A DNA stretch of 64,000 nt, from contig OZ024833.1 of assembly GCA_964016985.1 (NCBI GenBank), forward strand, positions 63,071,463 through 63,135,462, given 5' to 3'. This stretch comes from Anodontia alba. Taxonomy: Eukaryota > Mollusca > Bivalvia > Lucinida > Lucinidae. The notes beneath the pieces are model-generated. The model ran no database searches. It saw nothing but the letters and a program-made list of their open reading frames with translations, and was not told where the DNA came from. This document shows, in pieces, positions 23,660 through 35,698 of the stretch. The first letter of the stretch is position 1. Every line of letters starts with the position of its first letter. The position numbers and the translations under genes are program-made.

Positions 23660-24080
23660 CACCCTGGGTTTAAAATACAGGAATTATTTTCCGAGAGATT
23701 TGCAAATCCGATAAACATTAGCGTGAGCTTGTTTATAAGGTTTGCAAGTCTTGCGGAAAATATTCCTGTAATTTAAACGCAATATATATTAACTTATATA
23801 TTACATTTCATAAAAATGAGTATTTTCTTCAGATTTTATTTTACGCTTTTTTGACGTTTCTAAATAATGGCAATAAGTTTTGCGACGTTACGTCATCTAC
23901 TCTCCTCGCGTGATAGCATTCTAAAGAAAATATTTCTTTGCTCTAGGAGGAAATATTTCCTCCAAGAAATTATAAATTATGTTTCTTGCAGAAATTACTA
24001 AAATAGCTTCAGATATGAACTATAATTTTGTAACTATTTTGTCGGAAATATTTTCTCAAAGAGCAATACTTTTTTCTGCA
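23660..24080 (+). mobile_element. Family Z element
   Basis: ACAGGAATTATTTTCCG, TTAACTTATATATTACATTT, TTTTGCGACGTTACGTCATC, and a stem GGAGGAAATATTTCCTCC. The opposite-strand copy at 56.69-57.12 kb has the same order. Confidence 0.78.
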
Positions 24081-24129
24081 CTCTAAGCCTTTTCTTCCTT
24101 TTCTTTAAATCTAGTCGTGCTTGCGTACG

Positions 24130-24130
<1 letters not shown>

Positions 24131-24177
<47 letters not shown>

Positions 24178-24182
24178 TGTGC
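24131..24182. repeat. (GT)n microsatellite
   Basis: GT repeats with one ATGT interruption. Confidence 0.96.
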
Positions 24183-24337
24183 TATTACGTTAACAAGCCT
24201 ATGTAAGGTAACGATCTCATGTTCTCTAATACTGTACAGTGAAAACCGGGATAAACCTAGGTATGCATTATTATGCATTTTCTAACTAATCTTGTATTTT
24301 TTATCTGATGCGTAACGCACGTAATGGGCCCTTAAGC

Positions 24338-24513
24338 AATTGATGGACAACACAGGCCCTGATTAGCCTGCATATTCGCGCAGGCTAATCTCGGCCTGGG
24401 TTGTCCGCTTACAGAAACAAAGGATACTGAAGTCTATGTCGACGAAGAGAATATTCAGATCAGACTGCATAATTGCGTATGCTGATCTGGACCTACATTG
24501 TTCGCAAATTGCA
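24338..24513. repeat. Two solitary G-type hairpins
   Basis: CCCTGATTAGCCTGCATATT-CGCGCAGGCTAATC, then TCAGATCAGACTGCATAATT; no element ends recognised. Confidence 0.68.
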
Positions 24514-24742
24514 TAATGGCTCTTTTCGTGCTTTGCGTTTCATTTCTGCTTGCATTTAGGAGTGCACAAATCTATCTCAGTAGACTTAATAACCTCATTT
24601 TCTTCACGTTCTCACTTTCTTTTCAGTAGAAATGCCATAGATTCAATCTTTCACCCTCAGTTTCTGGAATGGACTCTTCCATCTTTAAATTTCGAAACAT
24701 CCATTATTATTAAAAAAAAAAAAAAAAAAAAAAAAACAGACT

Positions 24743-24809
24743 GGCAAACAGTGTGCATTCAGATGAGACGGCTCGTTACGTGCCGTCTCATCTGAATCCA
24801 CACTGTTTG
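24743..24809. repeat. F-type hairpin, solitary
   Basis: GGCAAACAGTGTGCATTCAG; stem ATGAGACGGC / GCCGTCTCAT. Confidence 0.85.
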
Positions 24810-24931
24810 TAAATGTGTCCGTTTTGGTCTGCAGGTCTGAAAGAATTAAAAAGCCTATGTGTTAACATACGGTATTGCGTGTAGCTTTCTTTTTTTTCGA
24901 GGCTGTAGCCAGTCCGTTCCTGCTACAAGTG

Positions 24932-25000
24932 CATACAGCGAAGGCCCAGGTCAGACTGCGCAAATAGGATGTCTGATCAGGGCATTCGCTGTTCTCCTAT
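24932..25000. repeat. Solitary G-type hairpin
   Basis: ACAGCGAAGGCCCAGGTCAG and GTCTGATCAGGGCATTCGCT. Confidence 0.7.
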
Positions 25001-25298
25001 CCATTTACGGACACATTTTTAGTTGTTTTTGTGAGATATTTTGTTTGTTTGCTTTTTTGCGAGTAGGAGGCTGATTTCGATTTCGTGTATACAGAATTAT
25101 AAGATGCTTACAGACACTTTGCCTAAAAAACAATGGGCGGGAATTTGCGAGCTATTAATGTTAAGTATTCTTAGTTGGCGATCTTTAGATAAAGCGTCTC
25201 AAATTGCATTTTAATAGCTTTGCAGCAGATTTCGTGGTGCGGCTCTTTAAATAGCTTAATATATCTAAAACCATGTAAAGTACCACTGAGAGACAGGG

Positions 25299-25575
25299 AC
25301 TGTTCAGGATGTGGTGCCACTGAACTTGCAACAGGAAGTCAAAGTATGGGTTCTTGGCATTATTACATACTGCTATAATAGAGGGAATGTCCAGAGGGAA
25401 AATGTTATTTTTGCATCAAAACATATTTTGTGGTGATCACTGGAAGTTGTTGATTTTGGATTTGTTCGGGATTCGGTGCCAGTAAAGAACTTGCAACGGG
25501 AAGCCAAAGTACGGATTCTAGGCATTATTACGTGGAACTATTATAGAGGGAGTTTTCAGAAGAAACAAATGTTAT
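25299..25575. repeat. Two-copy direct repeat, about 160-bp period
   Basis: Blocks TGTTCAGGATGTGGTGCCA / TGTTCGGGATTCGGTGCCA, GAACTTGCAAC-GGAAG, and TCTTGGCATTATTAC / TCTAGGCATTATTACG occur in the same order twice. The copies are about 75-80 percent alike by eye. No coding capacity is apparent. Confidence 0.75.
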
Positions 25576-25598
25576 CATAGCTGCGAATAGGGCACATT

Positions 25599-25882
25599 CA
25601 TTACGAAATCACGGCTATTCAATATATATTGAAAATTTTACAACCAAAACAGGAAAATTTTCAGATAAAAAGAAAATCTGATTGTTTTCATATTCCTGCT
25701 CAAAACATAGATTGTGGGTACCCGTTAGAACCGCCTCGCCGAGGCGGTTCTAACGAGTACCCACAATCTATGTTTTTTACGCTAAAATAAGACAAATAAT
25801 GTATACCCCTGTAAACCCCAGTTTTACTATATAAAAGTGGGATTTAAGGGGGTCAAAATTATATAGGTATATTTTCGTGATG
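25599..25882 (-). mobile_element. Family A palindromic MITE, reversed, full length
   Basis: Complete copy abutting a family O element at its right end. Confidence 0.92.
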
Positions 25883-26045
25883 TTTTTCAACCAAAAAGTA
25901 CTGATATTTTTCTTATACCTCCACGAAAGCATGCTTCCGGTACACATTAGAAGTGCCGAGGCATATGTTTTCGTGGAGAAATAAGAAAAATGTTAATGTG
26001 GCTACCCCTCTTATCTGAGCTACGGTTATTTTTAGCATTAAAACA
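25883..26045. mobile_element. Family O element, single-unit version
   Basis: Starts TTTTTCAACCAAAAAGTACT (one copy of the 37-bp unit that is expanded at 51.7-52.5 kb), continues with a hairpin-forming segment containing ACATTAGAAGTGCC, AAATAAGAAAAATGTTA, and ends CCCCTCTTATCTGAGCTACG. It abuts the family A copy that ends at 25882. Confidence 0.72.
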
Positions 26046-26125
26046 TATCTTGTAGCACTCATTTATATCGCCTCGATGAGGCGATTTCAGTGAGTACCAC
26101 AAAATATGTTTATTGCAAAAAGAAC
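26031..26125. repeat. Solitary core hairpin (GCCTCG/CGAGGC class)
   Basis: AAACATATCTTGTAGCACTC and ATATCGCCTCGATGAGGCGA, then AGTGAGTACCACAAAATATG: the same imperfect palindrome seen in the middle of families A, C, E and O, here without recognisable family ends. Confidence 0.6.
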
Positions 26126-26410
26126 GAAAACTGTCCGAAACTGTCACCAGTTTTCATCTTACCTTGAAATAGGAACTATAGAAGATGACTTTATTTTATC
26201 TTTTTTGGGGTCGATTGTTTACAATCGAGTCATAGTGTACAAACGCCAAAATTCCCTTAGGGTAGTTGTCTACGTGATTATCATTTACCAATGTAAGTAA
26301 ACCGCGAGTTAGACGGAATCCAGGTAACGCGCTGTTCTTGTCGCTGTAAAGTTAAAGTGCTATTGATAGAGAGTTATCTGTAAAACTTGGCCTGAGGCCT
26401 TTGGAACATT

Positions 26411-26479
26411 GGCAAACAATGCAGATCCAGATCAGACGCCGCTGAACGCGGCGTCTGATCAGGATCTGCACTGTTTGCT
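26411..26479. repeat. F-type hairpin, solitary
   Basis: GGCAAACAATGCAGATCCAG; stem ATCAGACGCCGC / GCGGCGTCTGAT. Confidence 0.88.
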
Positions 26480-26751
26480 TAAATTACAGGAAGTTAAGGA
26501 TTGAATAAAACAGTCTTAAGTCCCTGTTTAGGACCAGTTTCCCAGGCTACACTCAGAAACAATCGATACACTAGTGCTGTTAGTGCTTTGATTTTATAAC
26601 TATTATAATCTTCTTGCTTCTTGGTTGTCATTGGTTGTGTCATAAAACTGTGGAGTTAAGGCGAAAGGATATACTTGGTACATTTTCCACCATTTCACAA
26701 GGGAGGCAACTTGTCCTTTTTGAGTTTATGCACACAAAGTCCCCCTGAAAA

Positions 26752-26885
26752 GGAGCTGCTCTTAAAGGAATTTGTCCCCGTTGGGCGAAATCCTTTCCTT
26801 TTAGAGTAGAACGCTTTTCTTAAATTGGGAGCAAATTATTTCCTTTTAGCGTAGATCCCTTTTTCAGAAGGGAGACAAACTATTT
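26752..26885. mobile_element. Family H hairpin element, rearranged
   Basis: CTGCTCTTAAAGGAATTTG and two successive right ends (near 26800 and 26845). Confidence 0.7.
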
Positions 26886-27172
26886 TTGAAAGAGTGGCCC
26901 TCAGTCCATTCCCAGTTAGCAATGTCGTACCTCGTGTAATCCTAAAACTGTGGATGTTCACGTTCGTGCAAAATGTGTAGGATGTATAAGAGATTCTTTT
27001 AACCTTCCGGAACATAACTTTAGAAAGGTAATGAGGGAAACCAGTAGCATGAAAATTGATGGAATATTTAATGAGATAGCAATACATTTCTATTATCTCC
27101 ATTGATAGATAAAACGCAAGGTAGAACAAGACTAACTGTGTCCTTCAACTGGAATTTCTGATGTTTTCTTAT

Positions 27173-27489
27173 ACAGTCGACTCTCGTTATCTCGAAATCC
27201 AAGGGACTCTCTAAATTACTTCGGGATATCCGCACCTCGACATATCAGATTTGCAGAATTGAGGAAAAAATAGATCGAACAACCATATTTTACAAATGAA
27301 TATGTAATTTGACTCCTGAAGATAGAGAGATGTATTGAAAATATTGTGGAAAAGAGGAGCAATTTCTCCTCTTTTCCACAATATTTTGTTATCTGTTGTT
27401 AGATTTTTCATGTTTAAAAGGGACCGGATTTTCACTTCGAGATAAGCGATATTCGAGATAAACGGTCGAGATAACGAGAGTCGACTGTA
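27173..27489 (-). mobile_element. Family D MITE, reversed
   Basis: 317 bases, both ends intact, hairpin shortened to GAGGAGCAATTTCTCCTC. Confidence 0.88.
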
Positions 27490-27604
27490 TATAAAATAGG
27501 TCCTGATTGCAATTTTAAATGATTTTTAACTTACTTTTCCACCACAGCATGAAATATTTATTAAATATTATTTGATTACATAAAACAGGTTTGTTTGTTT
27601 TGTT

Positions 27605-27614
<10 letters not shown>

Positions 27615-27635
<21 letters not shown>

Positions 27636-27637
27636 GG
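27615..27637. repeat. Homopolymeric G run
   Basis: 23 consecutive G after a T run; able to form G-quadruplexes or to be an assembly artefact. Confidence 0.9.
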
Positions 27638-27921
27638 TTTATACTTTAAATACCATATTGATATATGACCATGTTTTAATTGGATTTCTCAAGGAAAAGG
27701 AAACTATTCTCAATGGAGATATTGATAATAAATGCAGAGGAAACCAATTGCTTTGACCTAGTTGTTTACAGAGAGAAGTCAAAGGAGTTAACTGACTGCT
27801 GTCTCCCATTATATGAGCGCAGCCGATGGCATCCCATCGCATATCCCCGCACCTTGGCATTAAACTGCCCCAGTTCAAATATTTAAGTAAAGGCGTGTTC
27901 TGAACTTAATGCCTGTTTAGT

Positions 27922-28330
27922 TGATATACGAGATAACCATGTTCTGAAAAAGTTGGTTTGGTTTGGTTTTGCGTCTAACGGTCCAGTCAACACTATTAAG
28001 GTCATGGGGATGGGAGAGGGGGCGGGGTGGGATGCAGGCTTAGCCCTCTAAGCGCTGAAAAAGAATTTAATCTAATCTCTAGGTCCCAGATCAACCACAG
28101 CCCTGATATACGACATAACCATGTTCTGAAAAAGTTGGTTTGATTTGGTTTGGTTTTGAGTTTAACGGCCCAGCCAACATTATTAAGGTAATGTCGAGCC
28201 GGTCAGTTTACCTTTTTATGGGCAGGCTTAGTCCTCTAAGCGCTGAAAAAATGGAATTTGATCCAGTCTCCAGGTCCCAGACCACCCCTTGCCCCACCCC
28301 AACCGCACCAGAGCAGACCTTTTAATGAAA
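27922..28330 (-). repeat. Two tandem SINE-tail-like units, reversed
   Basis: A unit beginning ATACGAGATAACCATGTTCT and containing AAAAGTTGGTTTG, a reversed gene-tail-like TTAACGGCCCAGCC, and CTCTAAGCGCTGAAAAA occurs at 27922 and again at about 28108. Read on the minus strand the segments resemble the 3' part of the SINE candidate at 49.9 kb. Period is about 185 bases. Confidence 0.6.
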
Positions 28331-28518
28331 ACTTACTCCTCATACCAGTCAGTATGGTTTGCTAAACAACCGTGTCCTGAAAAATGTAAACTTGACACTT
28401 CATTGCTCACCCCACCCCTACTCCCAAGTCAACCCAAGTTCCGCCTTAACCTTCTCACAATGTATTATTTAACGTGCAGTTCCTCTAGTCTCTGCCAGTC
28501 GATCTTAGCCACCGCATG

Positions 28519-28665
28519 ATAAAACCAACAAATGGCATGTGCGCCCAGCGAAGACTCAGATCAACCTGGGAATCCACCCAGTCTGATCAGAGACTTCGCT
28601 GTCTGTATGAAGAATTGAGTCCTTAGCTACCCACTGGGCGCACAGCGAAGACCCTGATCAGACTG
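28519..28665. mobile_element. Family G element, right end cut by family J
   Basis: AAACCAACAAATGGCATGTG start; ends abruptly at CAGACTGGGC where the family J element begins. Confidence 0.85.
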
Positions 28666-29081
28666 GGCTAAAATGATAACCGATTATCAGTCCTGCCATT
28701 TTGGTCGATAATCGATTAGTAATCAGTGAAGTTTACTGTCTGAGCACGACTCGCGCCATATATTAAACTTTACCGTGTGTATTCGGACAAATAGACCTGA
28801 GCAAACAGTGTAGACCCAGATGAGACTCATCAGGGTCTACACTGTTTGCCACTCATCCACCTACTTTTAGACACAATATTGGGTAGTAAATCGTACTTGT
28901 TCAAATTTTAGAACACGTATGGAAAACAGTTTGAGGTGCCCGAATCCTTAGGATAAATACGGTAATGTAACAGCCACGGAATCAAATAATCGATTATTAG
29001 CAAATCAGTGACGATAATCATTTTTGTGGAATTTATCGATCAATTAATCGATCGGTTATCCGATTAATTGTGCCAGCCTTA
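28666..29081. mobile_element. Family J element (second copy)
   Basis: Same layout as 5382-5814, with a shortened F-type hairpin at 28801-28850. It truncates the family G element on its left, so it inserted later. Confidence 0.86.
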
Positions 29082-29342
29082 AAATATTCAGACAAGCAGG
29101 TATGTCTGAGCAAACAGCATAGACCCAAACCATCGCAAACAAATCAAATTGGCATAAAAGTACATTCGTGTCAAGTTTAAATTAGTTTAGATCGCTTCAT
29201 TCGTTATGGAGAAGGTGTCCAATTATAACACTTTGGAGCATTTCGTTTGACATGGCAACAAATCAAATTGGCATAAGCTTGGTAGAAGCCTTTCTGGTGA
29301 TCAGTGTTGCCAAATTTGCTTCAAACGTTTTGGAGAGGGATT

Positions 29343-29572
29343 ACATTTAACCAATGTATGCCAAGTAGATTCTTCTACCGCAGCTCTTTGGACAGGTCTA
29401 TTCCAATACAAGAGGTGTCTGGTTGTTTTTATTACAACTATGTTTTATAAAACTCCATTTAACGCAAACAGTGTAGATCCTGATCAGACGCCGCGTTCTG
29501 CGGCGTCTGAGCTGGGTCTACCAGGTCTGTCAATTTCCCTTTTATGGAACACCAGGCATAAATTGGTTAAAG
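29343..29572 (+). mobile_element. Long family F element
   Basis: Same layout as 8169-8398; hairpin 29463-29530; ends AAATTGGTTAA. Confidence 0.84.
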
Positions 29573-30326
29573 ATTTCCAATTTGAATTTAGTCGAATATT
29601 CTGAAGATGGCATTTTACCATTTTCTGGATATTTCGGTTGCCATGGCAACCATTTAGAATAAGCACACATCCGTAAACACGAATTCCTCCTACCCATGCC
29701 ATATTTCTCTCAACTTGGGTTCAAATCGCTTTTGCACTTTGGGAGGAGTCGTGATTTATAACTGTGGACGCACGCACGGGCGGGCAAAAATGTGTCAGTT
29801 CGTTTTATTTCCTATCATCTGGATCTACACTGCTGGCAAAAGTATCTGTTTTGATTTGCAGAGGTGAAAGGTATTTCGGATGCAGCTCCGAATTACAAGT
29901 TGCGTGTGTTTTATCCGCAGGGGCATCCAGACAGTCAGGATACAAGTTGCACAGTACAGAAAAACTTCAATGACTTGAACATCGATGTCTCGTTTACCGT
30001 GTAGTCAGGTTTCTCAATTTCTGCATCTTGCAAAAAAAAAAAAAAAAAAAAGGGAGAAAAACCTAACCCTACAATCGGAATGATATACGGCTGAGTTTTT
30101 GTATATATATAAAGCTTGGATATTGGTTCATACAAAACCGCTGTATGGCAATTCAAAACTAATTGCATTTGGAAATCTGCATGCATTTTGCATGCTACTG
30201 GTTTATACTTTGCCAAGCAACTTAACCCTTGTCATGCTGAATAAATTAAGATGCCACACCCACTTCTAATTTCCAGCCAATCAGATTACTTGATCCGAGT
30301 TTTTATAGATATTTACACATTTAATG

Positions 30327-30400
30327 ACAAACAGTGCAGATCCAGATCAGTTGGCTTCTTGGCTTCAAGAAGCCAACTGATCTGGATCAAGACTGTTTGC
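30327..30400. repeat. F-type hairpin with changed loop
   Basis: ACAAACAGTGCAGATCCAGA; stem GTTGGCTTCTTGG / CCAAGAAGCCAAC. Confidence 0.83.
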
Positions 30401-31174
30401 GAAAACAGGGCATGTCATGTTCAGGAAGAGAAGGGTTAAGTTCTGTTAAGCGTTTAGTACACAGGTAAAATACACCCAACTTGCGATAAATTAATCTGTA
30501 CAGTTGATGACTGAATGTAAATTAGTACTGATTGTTTCAAATTCTTGTCGCGTTTTGTAAAACGGTGTGTATTTTAGGGAATTTTGATGAACATTTTTGT
30601 TTGCGGAAATAACGTCACTTATCATATTTGGTCTTTATACATTCTTACCGAGTTTAGTTCATCAACAAAGGTTTTGAAATTATGTATATGAAGAAGTGCG
30701 CGACTATTCTCCTCAACATGCATTTTTTAAGACTAACGTAAGTACAATAGACTGTTTTATACGAATATTTTTATAGCAAAATCATAAGCACGAACGACCG
30801 AAAGATGTCTGGTAAAATTTAGAATGTGTTATTCAAAATGGTGTCATAAAATATGAAATCAAACGTTTTCTTACAGGTTAATTGTTTGTGGCTATATTTG
30901 ATGAAAAATCGAACATTTTTGGTGTTGATCCATTTCTATATACCTTCTAATAAATGCTATATAAAATGGTAGAAGGTTTATTTGAAATGCAGTTTGCATA
31001 CGGAATTTAAAAATTGATGCCATACAGGAAAACAGGATACTCTCCCTAAATGCGGAAACAGCCGGGGTGTCAATCATGGCTTCATGTTTGCATATGCGCA
31101 TGAGAAAATAAACATTCTGCTTTCTGTTTTGAGCACGTTTTCTTTCATTTAACGATTTTAATCTGAATTCACAT
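30401..31174. other. No recognisable feature
   Basis: AT-rich; no open frame with recognisable motifs. Confidence 0.5.
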
Positions 31175-31239
31175 CCCAGCTATCATTCTACATAAATCTA
31201 GAGCGGGCCGTTAGCGGCCCGTCAGCTACCCTGACTGGG
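31175..31239. mobile_element. Family B hairpin element, second arm deleted
   Basis: The first arm and loop are present; the sequence then jumps to ACTGGGA. Confidence 0.85.
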
Positions 31240-31367
31240 ATGGTTTTGTATACTAAGGACTGGTTAAGACACAACTGGGCCTCCATAGAAACATGCAAAT
31301 TTTCTTTCACGATAAGTAATGTATGCATATCTGCTATACAGTGATGCCAGGACTTTCTTCCTATATC

Positions 31368-31643
31368 CATCACGAAAACACGCCTATATAATTTTGACCC
31401 CCTTAAACCCAACTGTTATACAGTAAAAAGGGGATTTACAGGGGTATACAGTATTTGTCTTATTTCTTTTCAAAAACATAGATTGTGTACTCGTTAGAAC
31501 CGCCTCGGCGAGGCGGTTCTAACGAGTACCACAATCTATGTTTTGAGCTGAAATATGAAAAATATCAAAGTTTTTTATCTGAAAATTTTCAGTTTTTGGA
31601 GTTAAAATTTTCTATATATTTGAATAGGCGTGATTTCGTAATG
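31368..31643 (+). mobile_element. Family A palindromic MITE, full length
   Basis: Complete copy; a few substitutions in the left half (AACTGTTATACAGTAAAAAG). Confidence 0.92.
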
Positions 31644-31699
31644 GAAATAAATCATACATCTTTCCGATTCTAGGGTTAGCAGAAACTGAGTACTCAATC

Positions 31700-32219
31700 C
31701 CATACTAGTGGCTGATTCGAACTCGCTTTTGAGTCCCTAGAAAATTCTTCCGATAGCTCATATCAGGAAAACAAATATCAGAGGATATTTTAGAGACTTT
31801 TTTTTATCATGGGATATTATCTTATTCTATCATGAAGATGTAAGTTGTGTACTCATAAGAATCACCTTATTGAGGCGATTCTAATAAATATACTCTAAAT
31901 ACCATTTTTTAAACAGAAAAACTAAAAGACATCCCTGAACTGTCCCATTTGCCTCCTGCCCTGACGCTATGATTAACCCTCAGTGGCTCGAACTACCCAT
32001 GTCTATAGCAAATTTCCTGGTCCAAAGAACTCATCGAGACGATTCTAATGATTACACTCAACATACATTATTTTATATACGATCAAATATACATCACTAA
32101 ACTATCCCCATTGGCCTCCTAACCTGGCGCTATGATTGACCCTCAGTGGGTCGAACTACCCATGTCTAAAACAAATTTCCATGGTACTAAGATGTTCGAG
32201 CCATTGAAGTTCGACTGTA
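31700..32219. mobile_element. Family C MITE, reversed, with a second partial copy
   Basis: Two sequential copies of the CCTCAGTGG-TCGAACTACCCA end (near 31978 and 32142), the second preceded by its own half hairpin (CATCGAGACGATTCTAATG). Ends TTCGACTGTA. Confidence 0.82.
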
Positions 32220-32647
32220 TGCAATTACTGTATGTAATGGCAATCTGTGGAAAAGTAATAAGGATTCTGTTTCCTGGCGAAGGTGAAGCAAACTGAAAAC
32301 TGAGGATAATTACAAATGGCATCTTTTCGAAGATGAGTCATTATTGCTTCAGTAACGATAACGCGTTGCCAATTATGTCATTTAGTCAGCGTGTTTCTGT
32401 TCTTTACGACAACGCCCCTGTAAATCCTAAAAACAACTGAAATTGTAATGTATATGCCTGTGTTTTTTTTGGGTTTTTTTTATTCTGCACTCATTTCCTC
32501 TCTTGTGTAGGAGTGAAAACTTAACCGGTGTTAATGGATTTCTGGTGCACACATTTTGTCCTCTTGGACCATTTTATGGAAAAAATAGATTATAAAAGGA
32601 ATGACCGTTGGTAGCTAGAGCTATATGTAAGTCATGGCATTTACTCA

Positions 32648-32782
32648 TTTAACCCATTAAGCCGAATTGACTCATCTACAGTAAGTCTTTGGACAAGTCC
32701 ATTTCTTATATAAGGCGTGTCTGGTTAGTGTTTGGCTTGCGCGTACGCGCGCAAGCCGTTTAGAATGGAAAGCTCGTTCCGA
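32648..32782 (+). mobile_element. Long family F element, left part with a different hairpin
   Basis: TTAACCCATTAAGCCGAATTG and GGCGTGTCTGGTTAG match the family F start, but the hairpin is replaced by GGCTTGCGCGTACGCGCGCA AGCC. Confidence 0.68.
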
Positions 32783-33650
32783 TTTTAGTCTGTATTTGTC
32801 CTCGTTTTCAGGGCTGTCATCATTCGAAACAAGAACAAGAAAACATTGATGCAAAGCATCAATACGCCGGGAAACTTATCTGTCATGCATTACTTAGCTC
32901 CCTACAGATCGTAGTGTAGTGAAAAACTGTTATAATTTATGGAAGGTTGTAATTATATAAACTATCGCAATACTCAACGATAAAATCATTATAGACGTTA
33001 TCAGAGCTATGTAAAAAAAATATCAACTATGATCGTCTGTTTTCTAGACCGCATACATAATTATATGTCGCCATCCATAGCCTAGACCGAACATACTATA
33101 TCCGAAATCATCTATGTAGCAGTGTTTCGTTCTTTTCTCCACTCATAACGTTTTCTTTCGGCCCAAATCTTTCCATGCTTGAATATAAAATTAAACTGTA
33201 TTATTAAACCAGCTTATAATCCGTTCGATTTGAGAATGCATACATGTATTTCCAATCGTAAACAAAGAAAAATATCTTTTGTCCCTTCTTCGTTGTACGA
33301 CGAAAAAAAAAACGAAATGAAAAAATCAAAACGTGTACGAATATTGACAGCAACAAGCTCATTTCAGGTCGAATGGTCAAACTGGGGCTCCTACAGAAAA
33401 AAAAACTGCTCATTTCTCTTTTAAATGAGCAAAACCCACATTGCTACATTCATTCTACACAGTACTTCCCATTTTTTATTTCACTATGTTACCAATAGCA
33501 CAGTTCTCTGCTGCAAAAGTGTGACTTAGAATAATAATAAAAAAAAAAGTTAGGGGTGAATAGTTATATATAACCCCACTAAGAACCCCATAAAACTGGA
33601 AGAAAACCGATGTTCTTCAAATGCATACACATTTTACAAAAACAATCTCA
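32783..33650. other. No recognisable feature
   Basis: AT-rich; a Lys-rich frame at 33179-33424 has no recognisable domain. Confidence 0.45.
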
Positions 33651-34176
33651 AATAGATACGCCGGGCTCCAGCCCGGCGCAAGTAATCGGAAAACTCGTCT
33701 ACTGCTGTAAAAGCCATTGCTACGGCGGTCGTGTATATTCACACGGCTGTCGGGTATATAAGGTGTCGGACAACCGGCAGACGGGTGAATAACCAACGGC
33801 TGCTTTCACGGCGGCCGCATATAAAACATGAATTTTGACCAGTAGCTCGATTACTATATGGAATATTTTGATGAAATTTTACAGATGTAGAGAATACTAT
33901 AAGTTGCATATCAAATAGATACGCCGGGATCCAGCCCGGCGCAAGTAATCGGAAAACTCGTCTACTGCTGTAAAAGCCATTGCCACGGCGGTCGTGTATA
34001 TTCACACGGCTGTCGGGTATATAAGGTGTCGGACAACCGGCAGACGGGTGAATAACCAGCGGCTGCTTTCACGGCGGCCGCATATAAAACATGAATTTTG
34101 ACCAGTAGCTCGATTACTATATGGAATATTTTGATGAAATTTTACAGATGTAGAGAATACTATAAGTTGCATATTC
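33651..34176. repeat. 263-bp tandem duplication
   Basis: AATAGATACGCCGGG starts at 33651 and again at 33914. The two copies are almost identical through CGGTCGTGTATATTCACACG, GGTGTCGGACAACCGGCAG and AGATGTAGAGAATACTATAA. The unit opens with a GC-rich hairpin (GCCGGG-CTCCAG-CCCGGC) unlike the AT-rich surroundings. A TATATAAGG stands at 33755 and 34018. A degraded version of the unit's end (AGAATATTTTAATAAAAATT) continues to about 34270. Confidence 0.94.
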
Positions 34177-35412
34177 TGATTTTTGAGCTATCTGCTCTTG
34201 ATATATGTGAAAAAAAATCAGTTCTTTTATAGAATATTTTAATAAAAATTTACGCTGTAAAGCATACTAATTCTAGGCCCACTACTCTGGTCATTTACGT
34301 CCTAAAGTTATCTGCTCTTAATATATCTAATAAATAGTGTTTTTGTTTTTGCTTTTTTTTTTTTTTTTTTTTTTTTTTGTTGTTGTTTTTTTTTTTTTTT
34401 TTTGTTTTTTTTGTTGTTGTTTTTTTTCATGCAGATTTTACCAAATACTTCAAGTATTTAAATAGATGAACTTACTATCAGCAATGCCTTTGTATAATAT
34501 GATGTTTCATGTTATACGTCTTCGTGTTCTCGTTGTTTTTTTTTTTTTTTTTTGTTGTTGTTTTTTGTTGTTTTTTTTCTAATTCATAATTATTTTCGTT
34601 ACATAGTGGGTCCGTTTTTATCATGTTTACAGTAGTAAAACCCATTATCATACATTTACTAGAAAATATGTTCATTTTGCATATGTGATACTAACATGGC
34701 TTTCAAGTACATGTCACTCTTGTGGAGCGCAAAAGGTGTGATAATGGGTCACATGGGTGATACGGTTTTTTTTTGCCAGAGCAAAACAAAAAAAAAAAAC
34801 ATATCACGAGGTCACGTGGGTGATACGGCTGTTTTTGCCCGGGAAAAAACCCGTATCACCACATTCGAAGCACTCGGCGGTCTTGCATTTGACTCCGCAT
34901 ACGATATGAGATAAGCAAACTTGTCAGAAAGAAAACTGTATGATAAATAGATTATAATATGGCAATTTTCATATCATATCCCATATCAACCCGAGACACC
35001 CGCAGTATTGATTCCATTCTACAACCGGACGATCTCTGAATGGGCACCCTATCCAATCTAACGCACTCACTTGACCGTGTTACATGTATGCATGCGTTCT
35101 ATGTTGCCCAGAGTAAGAACAACGGATTGCATTGCTGTTACAACGCAAATGTAGAAATGAAGAAAAAAGTTCCATTAGTGAATTTAGCTGTTTTATCTGT
35201 CTCCATATGGGAGAAGTATTGCTTTTGTCACTGGCGTCATCTGGCTGTCCGTCTAAGCCAAATCCATGTACTGGAAATCACGACGACCGTCACCTCGTGA
35301 CACAAAAATAAAAGTTTTAAATATGACTGATGTCAGTACACAGTTGTACTTATTTCGTATAGTAGAGCTAAAACGTAGCTTTCCAGCCTATTAAAAGCAA
35401 AGTGTAGAAAAT
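34177..35412. other. Mostly featureless, T/G-rich low complexity
   Basis: Long T and TTG runs at 34350-34440 and 34535-34580; the fold-back at 34.73-34.87 kb is the only structured part. Confidence 0.5.
34725..34868. repeat. Imperfect fold-back around GGTGATACGG
   Basis: GGTGATACGGTTTTTTTTGC, GTGGGTGATACGGCTGTTTT and the inverted GAAAAAACCCGTATCACC; an A/T-rich loop. Confidence 0.7.
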
Positions 35413-35694
35413 CATTACGAAAACTCGCCTATTCAAATATATAGAAAATTTCACCTCCAAAAAAACAAAAAAATTCAGATAAAAAACTGTGATATTTTTT
35501 CATATTTCTGCTCAAAATATAGATTGTGGGTACTCGTTAGAACCGCCTCGACGAGGCGGTTCTAACGAATACCCACAATCTATGTTTTTGAGCAGAAATA
35601 AGAAAAATAACGTATACCCCTGTAAACCCCAGTTTTACTATATAAAAGTGGGGTTTAAGGGGGTCAAAATTATATAGGCATGTTTTTCGTGATG
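35413..35694 (-). mobile_element. Family A palindromic MITE, reversed, full length
   Basis: Complete copy; the central hairpin is intact. Confidence 0.92.
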
Positions 35695-35698
35695 TCTA

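Noticed and set aside
33651..34176. Long terminal repeats of a retrotransposon
   Set aside because: The two copies are directly adjacent with no internal gag-pol region or primer-binding site.
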